Assembly (NCBI GenBank): GCA_018292915.2
Contig: JACVVK020000056.1
Location: forward strand, 890,001-954,000
Direction of reading: 5' to 3'
Length of the DNA: 64,000 nucleotides
From: Batillaria attramentaria
Taxonomy: Eukaryota; Mollusca; Gastropoda; Batillariidae
Positions 11,373 through 23,019 of this stretch are shown in pieces. The position numbers and the translations under genes are program-made. Under the pieces are notes generated by a model. That model saw only the letters and a program-made list of their open reading frames with translations, was not told where the DNA came from and searched no databases. Numbering within the stretch: position 1 is the stretch's first letter; each line of letters starts with the position of its first letter.

Positions 11373-12682
11373 GGTTTGTTCTGCAGGATCTTGTGTTGTC
11401 CATGCAGCAGACATGTAAAACTGAAAAACACGCAAGCAGAACACGCAGCTTGCGTCTAATGAGACTAGTACGACTTCCAACTCGCTTAGGCCGCTAATAA
11501 ACCAGCAACCTATAAACTTGGGAAACGTTTAACACGTACGTCAGAACACTTGAGCTGAGGTGAAAATGGGATTCGTACAGAACCAGTAGTACTGCTGAAT
11601 CTGAAATATGGTTTGAATGGTCTTAGAAACAGCATGTGTCCATTTCTGAGAAATATGAAAATAAGAAATGTGTCCATCATACTGATGTGCTTCCAACTTT
11701 CTCATCATTTCATTACTTATTATGAGAAAGTGTTCATGTATGAAGTGTACAAAGTGTCATCCACCAGCCGTGTAACTTCCATTTGATGTCCACTCATGCC
11801 AGAACTGCAGAAATCCCATCGTTTTGTGGTAACTGTAGTTTTATATGCTCTTTCTTCATACAACGGCATTTCAGCAACGTATTGGACTGGGTCGCAGACA
11901 CGTTTTTTTTTTTCTTAGGTTGGTTCAAGTTACCTTGAAGTGTAACACTGTCAGTGGAGTGCGTAGTCATTAGATGCTTGGACACGCTGAGAGGTGCCAG
12001 TTTGTAAATGAAAATGGCAACTATTATGCCTCAATGAAGTCACTTTCTACATTTTCTCTGATATTCTGTTCAGTATTTCCCATTTCATTTGCCAGTACAT
12101 GTACATGTAATCACACATTTTTAAAACAGTATTAGACATTTATGGGCATCTTCTGGGACAATCTTACTAATAGTAATAGCTTCTTTGTCCCAACGAGGAA
12201 AGAATTTATTTGGGCATTTTTGCACGTGAATTTATTTATTTTGTTCAACTCCAAGAAAAAGGGTATTTGAATTATAGAATGATTTGTTGCATCGTGTTAG
12301 CATCTGATAACAGACAATGATAATCTGACAACAAGAGCAGTGCATGGACATACATGCATTTGCAAGTCTACTTTGAAACACACATGGCATGCACAACATC
12401 CAACCAATATCTCAACAAAGTTATTTGCATCACACCTAGTCAGTAATAGAAGGCCACGGTGGTATTCCCTCATTTATTTTCTGCTGTTATTATTGTTTCC
12501 AGTCTGCAGAAATTGACAGCTGCATGAGAAAATGAAAGTGCTTTGGAAATCTCTTCAGGTTCAAAATTGTGCTCACAGTAATGTGAAATGGCTGGTGCAG
12601 TAAACTGCATGACTTAATTCTTTAAGTTGTATTTTGTGCAGTTTCATTATGGCAAATTAAAGTACTTTGTGCTACCAATACA
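11373..12682. other. Non-coding, nothing recognised
   Basis: AT-rich sequence with no extended conserved-looking frame, no splice-framed exon and no repeat shared elsewhere in the window. Confidence 0.4.
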
Positions 12683-12683
<1 letters not shown>

Positions 12684-12726
<43 letters not shown>

Positions 12727-12738
12727 CGTGCGCGCGCT
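12684..12738 (+). repeat. (GT)n microsatellite
   Basis: (GT)n passes into GCGTGCGTGCGCGCGC at its 3' end, a purine-pyrimidine alternation capable of Z-DNA. Confidence 0.9.
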
Positions 12739-13004
12739 TTGTCATTCCAATTTGTGTTCCAATATTACCCCATGCAAGGCTTCATATCCATGGGAACTGT
12801 AATGGGACAAATGTCCTGGTTGACTGTAAAAGTATAGGACACTTGTCCAGAATACTGTCCACTGTTGCACAGAAACACTAGGACACAAATCGTGTCAATC
12901 CGTCTTGGAAAGAAAGTAGTCATTTAAAAAATGAGTCAGTCAAGGACGTGGATACAAAGATACACGTACCATAACTAGGATGCACACCTTTTTGTATTTA
13001 ATTT

Positions 13005-13285
13005 ATACGACAGAACTGGAGACACACACTGAAACATCTGTGCACCTCAAATCAGACACAACAAAGAAGAAATGAGGACAATTTCAATTTCAGGTAGGCA
13101 ACAGAGATTCTGGTACCAAGACTAGTGCAGATACAGCCAAGAACAAATGAGTACAATTTCTATTTAATTTATAAGGCACTTTAGACAGGACTGGAAATAC
13201 GCTGACACACCTGTGCACCTCAAATCGGACAGTCAAGAAAACAATGAGTACAATTTCAGGTAGGCAACAGAGATTCTGGTATATC
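13005..13285 (+). repeat. Imperfect tandem duplication, unit ~170 bp
   Basis: The blocks GTGCACCTCAAATC and CAGGTAGGCAACAGAGATTC each occur twice with the same order and spacing (about 13040/13208 and 13093/13257). Confidence 0.7.
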
Positions 13286-14289
13286 TAATCATGTTCCTCT
13301 TTGAATTCTTCTAAGCCTAAAAGTTGTGTTTGCACCTTCGCCCTACTTGATGTAAAAACTCATGTTGTGTACTTCCTGGGTCGCTAGCTACCCATACCAC
13401 GCATATAGCGATGGTTTCGGGTTCCTAAGACACTAGTTCGCTGCGCCGGCGGCCAGATGCCGACCATGCATGCCTGACACAATTACCAGTCTGCAACCTG
13501 AAACAAGTCTCTGTGTTATATGTGTACATCTCCCTGCTGAAACCTGGGACCACAGACTATTTCTTGCTTCGCGGTCACTGCAATCACCCGATGCACTAGT
13601 TCAGGTGGACAGTGCCAGCCTGGTTGCCACAATGGTATTAAGTTCTTCTCGGGCGTGTACTGTAGTGTACCAGTGATGTCTACCACTTCTAGTGGTGTAA
13701 ACACACCGGACAGGCTGCAGCAGGCTGGACATAACAATAAGCTGTAGGATGATTTTTACTAGCTGAGCTTGACTGAAGTTAGAATGAAATCCCCTATGGT
13801 GCATGGCAAACCTCACCTCGCAGTGTTAGCGTTGGACATTTTCCACTGAGACATGCATGCACTGTAGCTTGCAGGGCTAAAGTGTATTTTTCATTCAGCA
13901 TCAATTGTGTCCTATCATTATATAAATATTGGCCCAGCCACCACAGGGATATTAATGTGTTGATTTTTTTCTTATGGTTGGATCCATGACCCTCGATTAC
14001 AGGAGAGGGACATCATGACTAGGGTAAGCCACGACCCAGTGTAGAAGCCACTTTGACCGTTTCACATCTAAGTAAGCAGTACACGTTTATTGGTCCGACA
14101 TAGATACCACATATATTTGAGGAATACCTGGAGTATGAACGCTTGTTTTTGCAAAGTAACAGAGATGTCAGCATAAACATGCACCTATGGGTCAGCCACA
14201 ACCCAGGAAATGCCACAAAGGTTAAAAGAAAAAGGAAAGAAAAAAAGTGACCTGATCAGAGTCAACGCCTCATGATAAACTGGATTAAT
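13286..14289. other. Non-coding, nothing recognised
   Basis: No exon, RNA gene or repeat match was recognised here. It is downstream of the minus-strand ATMIN gene and may hold part of its 3' UTR. Confidence 0.35.
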
Positions 14290-14805
14290 GAATATGCATT
14301 CACCAGAACTGATCAACACTGCAGTGAGTGAATACAACAAACTAGGATTATGACGTAGCTGACAGATGAAACTCTGAATATGCATTCACCAGAACTGATC
14401 AACACTGCAGTGAGTGAATACAACAAACTAGGATTATGACGTAGCTGACAGATGAAACTCTGAATATGCATTCACCAGAACTGATCAACACTGCAGTGAG
14501 TGAATACAACAAACTAGGATTATGACGTAGCTGACAGATGAAACTCTGAATATGCATTCACCAGAACTGATCAACACTGCAGTGAGTGAATACAACAAAC
14601 TAGGATTATGACGTAGCTGACAGATGAAACTCTGAATATGCATTCACCAGAACTGATCAACACTGCAGTGAGTGAATACAACAAACTAGGATTATGACGT
14701 AGCTGACAGATGAAACTCTGAATATGCATTCACCAGAACTGATCAACACTGCAGTGAGTGAATACAACAAACTAGGATTATGACGTAGCAGACAGATGAA
14801 ACTCT
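14290..14805. repeat. 86-bp tandem repeat, 6 copies
   Basis: A unit starting GAATATGCATTCACCAGAAC begins at 14290, 14376, 14462, 14548, 14634 and 14720. The copies are almost identical; the last has GCAGACAG where the others have GCTGACAG. Such homogeneity implies recent amplification. No coding frame is implied. Confidence 0.95.
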
Positions 14806-16029
14806 GAAGCAAGCATGCATGCTCTCTCTCTCTGTAAATAACATGTACAAGATTAACATAAAAGTAACAAATTTACGATAAAGTGGTCAGATCCGAGTGG
14901 TAATTATCACAGACAGGTACACGGGGAAAAGATGTGCACACCAAAATACAAATTTTATCAGAAACAGAAATAGGAATACCAAAAATATAAGTAAATATGT
15001 GACGCTACGCCACGAAATGAGTCGGAAGTTACATGCAGCTGAATAGTGCAACACCCGATTTTCCGACCGAGGTGGCTATTTTGTTTCATGGGGTACGTCA
15101 TTTCAACAGAACGTAACTTCAAAAATAATTATCCGATTTTAATCTGGTTTTCACCATTGGATTCAGCATTAAAAAACCTGTAAGATCATATCAAAACCTC
15201 AAAAACTTCAAAAAGTGACTTCAGACTCAAATCGTGGGGTCACATATATGGTGCGCTGTAATGAAAAATACTTATACACTATTCACAGCGCTTGTGAGTA
15301 CATGTATTCCTCACGGGACTGTGGCAAGAGGGTGTATGCACCTACGTAACGGACATGTACACTAACACAGCACCAAAAACAAACCACAGTACTGCTTCTT
15401 GCTAGTAACAGCAAGAACTGTTTTGTAATTGTACTCTAAAGGAAAAATACACTGTTCGTCGTGCATGTGAGTACATGAATTCCTCACAGGACTGGGTTTT
15501 CCATACACACATGTACACCATTTTAACAGATAAGTACACAAACATGCATACAAAGATAGCACCAAAAGCAGCACACGAACTCTTACCAGTAACAGGGGGA
15601 TCAAAACTGAAACTGCCTCACACAACTCTGACAACTCACACAACTCTGACAACAGACTTGTTCAAAACACACGTAAACTTGTTCCGAACATTAACCAACA
15701 ACAAACGGTGTGACAGTAAACGCCTGAGTTTAATGGAAGAGTGAGGAGATTTAGGAAAATATTAATGACTACATTTTATGCATCTTCCTTCACAATAAAG
15801 TCTTCAAAAACATATAGATGTACAAATTCCAACTGCTAATGCACCACCCAACCAACACATACACGCAATTAAAATTCAGACATCGAAGCCGATATTGATA
15901 GAACCATCAAATGTTTTGGGATCTGAATACAGAGACAGATTGTAGCAATATTCATCAAAGTGTTAACATGCTCTGCTGTTCTATTTCTTCATCTACTCTC
16001 CCACTGGACAAGAACAACAACAACAACAA
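14806..16029. other. Non-coding, nothing recognised
   Basis: No supported gene. An ACAACTCTGACAACTCACAC microduplication occurs near 15620-15655. Confidence 0.35.
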
Positions 16030-16431
16030 ATAATAATGAGTATTGTGCAGGCGCTTTACCCAATTTCATGAATCGGCTCAAAGCGCGGCGAACTGAACCC
16101 AACACGCACGCTAACATGAATTACACGCATTCTCTCACACACTGGAGATAAACACATTACAATCACGTGGTGCGAAGGGTCGGCTCAGCTATTTAAATTT
16201 CGGAATATAGAATTGCACTTATTTTTCAAATCTGGTGGGCTGAACATTTCCAAAGCAGAGGAGAGGGGGGGGGGGGGGGGGGGAAGCCGGAGTACCCGGA
16301 GAGAACCTCCGACGATCGGACCGAATGAACGGTGCCACATTCGAGAAGGAAAAAATCTTTGCCCCGAGTGGGACTCGAACCCCTGATCTCTCGCACTGGT
16401 GACAAGTCTCTTAACCATTAGACCACCGACC
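16030..16431 (-). repeat. tRNA-derived SINE, family B, full length
   Basis: On the minus strand it starts GTCGGTGGTCTAATGG followed by TTAAGAG (box A); box B GGGTTCGAGTCCC follows, then GGGGCAAAGATTTTT and a ~300-bp body ending in GAATCGG..AATACTCATTATTATT. It lies only 14 bp past the ATMIN stop codon in the same orientation, so it forms most of the proximal ATMIN 3' UTR. This is the reference copy for the family. Confidence 0.85.
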
Positions 16432-16445
16432 AACCTCTTGAAAGT

Positions 16446-19137
16446 TCATAAGTTATCAAAGCTGAAAGCAATCACGCCAGAATTTTCAGATGTGTCAGTT
16501 GACACTGAAGAGTATGACGTGAAATTGCGTGAGCCGTTAGGCGTGGTGGGACTGGTACAAAGGTCAAGGATATCGAACCCCGTCTGCGTCTGAATGTCAG
16601 CAAAATTGGACAGGTCGTCAATGCCATCTCTCCCACTGTGGATCAGGGGGCTGGAGGTTTGAGTCTCCGCTGTGACCAGGCCAAAATTCTGGCCGGAGTA
16701 TGGGGAAACACTCCTTGATGACGGGTGTGGGGGTGTGAGCAAGACATCAGATGTTTGCGTCTGAATGTCTGTGAGGTCGAGGCTGCGAGTGAAGACGTCC
16801 TCTGTCGTCTGCGTCTCCATGTTTGTCATCAGAAACTCCAGCAGGTCGTCCGCTGTCTGAGTGTGCATATCGGTGCCAGTTCCGGCTCCAAAATCAACAC
16901 TGGTGCACGTGGAAGCTGATGCTGACGGCTGGGAGGCAACATCGCCTAAAGGTTGATGAGCAGCATCCTTTAGAGCAGCGCTGGTACCTGAATGTGACTC
17001 CCGTTGGGGGTCTCTCTCGAAGTGACTCGTGCTAGAGTTGTTGGAATCGGCAAGAGACAACACTTGTGTACTGTGACTATTGTCAAGCTGAAAACCCAAT
17101 GCCCAGTCTTCAAAATTCTGACCCTGACTGGTCTGAGTCTGTGAACTGGTCAAAAACATGTCGGTGCCTATGGCGCAGTCAGTGAAAGTAGATGTGGGTC
17201 CTGAATTTACAAGGGGAGTTCTTTGACTTGTTTGTGTGTGGATGTCAGCCATGGCAAAGCAAGGGCTTGTACCTGAATCAGTTGAGCTGGACGCAGGCTC
17301 AGGATTTTGACCAGAAGACCGAGGTGTTTGTGTGTGGGTATCTAACGACAGAATATCAGTTCCTATTGCACAGTCTACGACTGACACATTTCTTGCTGAT
17401 GGATCACTCGGAGGAAGATGACTCACTCCAATGTCAGGTTGACCAAATACACTACTGTCAACTTTGGCACCATAACCAACGCTGCTTTCAAGATCATCCA
17501 GAAAAGAACCCAAAGATGTCGCCGCCGTCTGAACCCCAAAATCTGCCGTGCACACACCAAAGAAGTCATCCTGAGTCTGAGCACCAAAATCGGCAGTGCA
17601 TGCGGCGAGGAAGTCGTCCTGCGTCTGCACTCCCAGATCGGTTGTGTACGAGGAGAGAAAGTCTTCAAAATCCACCTGCATGCTCATGTCACTGGTGGAA
17701 GTGTGTGGGGGTGGTGTTTTGGCCAAAAGATCGCTGAACTGCAGGTCTGCCTCAGACGAATCTTCGTCCACACCTGCTGATGAAGACAGAGTGGGGTTTT
17801 GTCTTGGCATTACATTCTCATCATCTGAGATCAGGGCCTCAAAAAAGTCTCTCAGGGATTCTGACTCGGCCACTCTGCTGTTTGTTTGCTGTGATGAGGT
17901 GGATACGGGGCTCTTCTTCCTTCCTTTTCTGGGTCGCTTCTGTGGCAGCACCACACTAGTCTGTACCTCACTTGACTTAACGTTCCTCTTTCTGCCCGGA
18001 GATCGTGACGTTCCTCGCGATGATCTCCCAGAAGTCTCTGCTACAGGAAGTTTTGCCATAGCCATGGCGGACTTGAGAATTTGGTCCCCTGAGGTTTGTG
18101 TCTGAGCGATTGTGCGGTGTCGTCTTTGTCGGCTTGGCAGAAGACTGACGGACGTTTGTATGCCAGTGGTTGAAGTTTGAGCTGCTTCAGGAAGAATAGG
18201 ACTGATAAATATCTGCGTTCCTTGTGTGTTTGTATTGTTCTTCATGCTGACTTCGGACGCTTGAGCAGAACTATCTATCGTCTGCACCGTATGTATGAAC
18301 TGTGGTTTTAGGAACAGCTGGGTCCCATTGTCCACGCAGAATACAGTGGCTTGAGTGGCGGTGTTTTGGACACTGGCCAAGTGAGTTGTCTGAACTGCAG
18401 CGCAAGTCACAGGTGGAATGGAATCAATCTGCGTTGCCATACTGGCCCTGTCCAGTGATGCTTGAATGCCTGCGTTCTCCACTCTTACTGCCTGTTTTGC
18501 TGAGTCCTTGTTAAATGCGTCACAAGCAATCTGTGTACTACTGTTGACTAAGGTCACAGACACTTGGGTGGCCATGTCAGAAATCTGCGAACCGTCCAAA
18601 TTTCTGACCAACGGTACGGACACCTGCGTAGCCATGTCAGAAATCTGTGAACTGCTGACATTTCTTGTGAGTGGTACAGAAACTTGGGTGGCCATGTTTG
18701 CGACAGCTGTCTGACGCTGATTTTGGGATGACCAGTTGTTTGTGGTCAGTCCGCCGATGGTCTGACAACCACTGCTGACCCCGACACCAGCCAAGCGCTG
18801 GTATAAAGGTGTGATGCCACTGATGTCTGTCTGTATCCCAGCAGAGCTCTGATTGGCTGATGCCTGGGAACACATGAAGCTGTTAGTCTGCGGGCTGGTG
18901 TTAACATCGAAGACATGAATGACAGAAGGCAGCAAACTCTTTGGGAGAATCGGACGTGTGCTTGCCTTGTTGGATGAACTGGCCTTCCTGCTCTTGCTCG
19001 TTCTGCCAGCTTTTGCTGGAGAGGTTTCCGGAGTGTGCATCCCGTCAACATGCGGATGATGAGAGCTTGTGGGTGAACCAGTGGTGACATCGTCAGACTG
19101 GTTTTGCTTGGCTGTACTGTCCTTCTTTGTACTGCAG

Positions 19138-19179
<42 letters not shown>

Positions 19180-19250
19180 ATAAGTGACTTGTACTTTGTT
19201 TTCTGAACAGCACTGTAATCAGCCTAAAGAAAACACCAAAACACACACAC

Positions 19251-19301
<51 letters not shown>

Positions 19302-21856
19302 CCCAATAAAACCAACCAACCAAACAAACAAATAAACAAAAGAACATGGCAGGTTAACACTGTGAAAATTAATATGCCATGGATAGGACCTGGCTCCTGA
19401 AGCCACACCCTTCATTTTTAAAGTCCTGTTTTTAACATTTTCACGCTCACAGATCATTCTGAGCTCTTTTGGTGATGTCTATAAGCATCACACCATTAAG
19501 AAACAGGCACAACTACATGTACAGACAGGCTGGCATTCAGCTGACTAAAGTCAAAACACACTAGCTGCTGACAGTGTCGTAGTGACACTTGACCGTGCGA
19601 CTCTTGAGAGCTGAGCTTTCCTCATTCACACCGACATCAAACATCAGCATGTTGCATTTACAGCACTACTAATCTCTGAAACAGGCTATTTGGAGCGCAC
19701 AGGTGCAGCCATAAGTGCAACTGTTCCAACCCAGTTTACCTTAGCTTAAACCATATATGTAATGGCAGGGATCAATTTTCTCGTGCGCCGTGCGACTATG
19801 TCTCATATTTTGATAAAATGTCGCATAGAAATTTCACAAAATGCGTCATATGTCGCACGAACATGACATCACAAGCGCACTTGACAACGCGAAGCAGAGA
19901 TGCACTGTCCGTGTCAGTCATAAAGTCTGTTACACTAATCTAATATTAGTGATGAGGCTTACTTATCCCGCTCGCCGCGCGTGATGCCAGGAACTCTCGC
20001 TCGAAAGAGTTGCAAAAAATATTGGCGCGTTATCAGTTTTCTCAGTTCTGTGATCGAGAGGTCCTTTTCCGTTCAGAACCTGAACGTCACTGCACTTAGG
20101 AACAGGCTCTCGGCACAGACATGTGACAGAGTGATGCGGGTGAACTTGATTGTCTCATGGAAAATGAAAATGTCCCATAAAAATGACTGGTCAAGGAGAC
20201 AATGTCTCATTGGCATATTTGAGTAAATCCATCCCTGAATGGTAGCAATAGCCCCTTTAAATGTTATCTCTTTTTTTCACTTTTTAATTGGACCACGTTA
20301 TTTGCGACCCGTTCTCACAAAAGGGACCATAAGTCGAAAATTATCAATTTTGAGATATGTATATCATTGCAATCTACTGGTTATGCACTATAATTCAATG
20401 AAAGCTGTACGACTAATATTGACAGAGATATCAGCAGCTGAAGTTGGCTACTCACAAGGCGGCCATACTGACCCCCGGCACTCTTTTCGCCTGTAGCGGC
20501 GTTCGGCCTAGCGCGACTTACGGTCCCTTTCGCCAGAACGGGTCGCATTTCACTCCTACTGTCTGTGAGAACATTTTACAATCAACACACACCTCTTGGC
20601 GCCTGCGCATCGCGGAGATGTAGCAGCTGTAACTTGTGTCTGACTGTTTTCCGGACAGCTGCCAGAAGTAGCAGAAGGAACCTCACAGCTGGCCGCATCT
20701 TGCGCAGCCACATTCTGCCTGGTACTGCTGTTCTTTTTGGCACTGCTGAGACAGCATATGACGATAAAATGAATTTACATTTTTCTATATATATGTCACA
20801 ACTTTTGTGGATGATGATACGGCACTGACCAGAAATCATGACTGCACTGGACACTTAAATATTTTCATGAACATGCCAAACTGCACTCAAAAGAAAGGGA
20901 GAAAAAAAAGTAACTCTTTCAACTTTGACTAAAACTCCCAGTTTCCAGGAAGAGTTAAGGGTGGGTGGGTGTTTGGGAGTTTAACGTCCTTTTCCGCCAC
21001 ATACGGTTGATATCAAAGACGGGGCAATGATTAAAAAAAGCCAGCACAAATATTTGGCCCCAGCCGGGATTTGAACTCAAGACCCGAGGAGAGGGAAAAC
21101 TGCCCGTGTTGAATGAATTAGTTTAGAATTAACTCTTAAGTCCTTGTACCGCTGCATTCCGCTCTGTTCTGTCAGTACCATACCGCTACGTTCCGCTCAG
21201 TATTTCTCGCTATGTGGTCTAAGGGAAGCAACTACTATTTAGTGCTCTTCTGTGTGAAAAATCAGGTTTAGTCACTTCCTGTTTTCCTCGTGGTGTTTTT
21301 CTGTAAACCTTATGGGACTGAGGCTTGACAGTAGTAGAAAACCTTATGGGACATTATGAGTTAAAACCCAGTGATAACTGACCTGTTCAAGGCTGCAGGC
21401 ACAGGGTGCTGTTTGCGTCTACAGTGAACCAGCAGAGCCTGTCGAGACGGGTAGCTGGCGGAGCAGGAGTCGCAAGAAAACACTGTGCCACAAACCGCCA
21501 CATGCCGCCGCCAGTCACGCTCCAGCCCAAACTTTTTGCCGCATTTCTGGCACACATGCCGCTTGTCCCAGTGTTGACTGGCGTAGTGCTGTACGTACAG
21601 TATTATTGTATCATTATCATTGGGAGATTATGCAGAAGATGGCCAGGTTATGTAAATATATTTTGGGGGGTGGGGGTGGCGGGGTGCTTTTTTTTTTTTT
21701 TTTTTTTGCTTTAACAAGTCAAAGATGAAAATAAATTCATATTACAAGATAGACAGCAAAAACATAGCTTTGAATTTACCTGTAGACTACCTTGAGATTT
21801 TGATGTTAATGATGATAACAGACACAGGCTGCAGCACTTTATTTTTACTGACAGCA

Positions 21857-21937
<81 letters not shown>

Positions 21938-22646
21938 AGATATCCAAGCTCCATAACTTACAGCTTTTAGCTGTTCAAAAGTGTTAAAATAACGTTCAGA
22001 CTGTGGGTTGTAGACGCATGTGCTTTCTGGACAGTGATATTGTAGCCCTTTTGAGTCCTGAAAATATTTTTAAAAAACAGTACATATATTGAACTTGTAG
22101 GGTACTTGATTCAAGTAAATGATCATATCTGAAAAAAATCATGGCACATGCTGTTAGATAATAAGGTGGGCAACAGGACGTGTATACTAGATGCTTAATA
22201 AATGTTAAACTGCATATTGCCTGAAATTTGCAAAGCCTTCTGAAGTAAAACTGCACTGACTGTAAAACATTTCAACTCAATATTTTTGTGAAAAGGATAG
22301 CTGCCACACTGCGTCCATAAATGGCGCGCACATTGTATACAAGTGTACACAAGATATGGACGGCAGGTAACAATGGAACTAATACAGTGATGCAGCAGAA
22401 TGGACTGACAGGATTATATATATAGCAACTAACCTTGCCACCAGTTCTGCTGAGCTTGGGGTGGCTGCTGTTGATGTGATGTGAGAGACCACTTTGCGAG
22501 CTGCCCACCATACCACAGCCTGGCGCTGGGCACACCCACCTGCCACCAACATTCGGAGGCTTCCATTGCAGATCTTCGGCAGAGGGGCACACTTTCACTG
22601 TGTCTCTCTGCTCTTGATTCTGAGCCAGTCTTTGCCAGTCCAGCAT
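16446..22646 (-). CDS. ATMIN: ATM interactor (ASCIZ), zinc-finger transcription factor with LC8-binding array
   Basis: Minus-strand exons: 22646-22434, 22057-21962, 21588-21383, 20745-20593 and 19131-16446 (TGA at 16448-16446), with GT-AG borders and phases 0,0,2,2. This gives about 1117 residues (human 823). The N-terminal part has C2H2-type fingers: CPAPGCGMVGSSQSGLSHH, a split finger C-P-E-S-T-C, and HVCQKCGKKFGLERDWRRH followed by a second Cys/His pair, matching the ASCIZ finger order. The large last exon carries about two dozen TQT/TQ motifs (MATQVSVPL repeated, ETQTS, DIQTQTSD), the sites that bind dynein light chain LC8 in ASCIZ; a basic, nuclear-signal-like KRPRKGRKK also occurs. Known role: activates DYNLL1 transcription with feedback through LC8, and links to ATM signalling. 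The start ATG at 22646 is the first in frame after an in-frame TGA; an upstream exon could add an N-terminus. Confidence 0.9.
19135..19300 (-). repeat. Two (CA)n/(TG)n arrays at the acceptor of the last ATMIN exon
   Basis: On the gene strand (TG)n at about 19176-19141 ends 9 nt before the AG of the 19131 acceptor (TG)n-TTTCTGCAG. A second, longer array at about 19297-19241 lies some 65 bp further up the intron. The polypyrimidine tract is essentially replaced by TG repeat. Confidence 0.9.
19766..20237 (+). mobile_element. hAT-like element with transposase C-terminal fragment
   Basis: The ends are CAGGGATCAATTT and AAATCCATCCCTG (imperfect TIRs), flanked by a 5-bp direct repeat AATGG (19761-19765, 20238-20242). 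Inside, a plus-strand frame at about 20040-20140 contains ERSFSVQNLNVTALRNRLS, the pattern of the hAT dimerisation (hATC) domain. The rest of the transposase is gone. It sits in ATMIN intron 4; a shorter relative is at 31063-31422. Confidence 0.8.
20304..20546. mobile_element. MITE with ~35-bp imperfect TIRs
   Basis: The left end GCGACCCGTTCTCAC..AAAGGGACC and right end GGTCCCTTT..AGAACGGGTCGC are inverted copies, flanked by ATTT on both sides. It is 243 bp and non-coding, and lies in ATMIN intron 4 only 46 bp from exon 4. Confidence 0.75.
20955..21092 (-). repeat. SINE family A, head-truncated
   Basis: The reverse strand reads the family body and tail (TTGGCCCC to GGACGTTAAACTCCC, then CAAACACCCACCC). 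It lies in ATMIN intron 3. Confidence 0.75.
21858..21940 (+). repeat. (TG)n-(AG)n-G microsatellite
   Basis: (TG)n at 21858-21905 is followed by (AG)n and a G tract, immediately next to the 21962 donor of ATMIN exon 2 (within intron 2). Confidence 0.9.
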
Positions 22647-23019
22647 CTTCGGCTGGCTATGAGGAAGGTTTGGCACGGCAGCTCACCTGAAAACACTACC
22701 TGAAAATGAAAACCATCTGATGAGTCTCCATTCCAGTCAACAAACAAACACGGCGGAAGGTAGAGTAGATGTGCGAGCATGTGTTGTTGAGTGATGCGAA
22801 ACCGAGACTGTTGGAGAATACAGACGGGAAAAATAGGAGAAGAAGCACTGCACAGCAACCTTACGATCATTTTCACGAGCACCTCGTCCAACGAACAAGC
22901 TTATCACCATCACAGGTCTGTTTTTTGTTGTCAGGACACATATTTTAGGGTGGCCTCCCCTTAATTGAAGACAACCAATCGAAAAATCAGATTAATAGCA
23001 CTAACTGCGGGACAGTATC
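22647..23019. promoter_or_regulatory. Putative bidirectional promoter region, ATMIN / RPP40
   Basis: The ATMIN start codon (minus strand, 22646) and RPP40 start codon (plus strand, 23020) are 373 bp apart and diverge. No TATA box is obvious. The region presumably contains both 5' UTRs and possibly a short first ATMIN exon, because an acceptor-like TTTTCAG precedes the ATMIN coding exon at about 22685. Shared regulation is inference. Confidence 0.5.

Noticed and set aside
14290..14805. CRISPR array
   Set aside because: Units are contiguous with no variable spacers, in a clearly eukaryotic context.
17192..18105. Plus-strand open frames up to 181 residues
   Set aside because: Shadows of the ATMIN last exon on the other strand, caused by its biased TQ-rich codons.
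21361..21588. Stand-alone small zinc-finger gene
   Set aside because: It has a phase-0 acceptor and a phase-2 donor that join it in frame to the other ATMIN exons.
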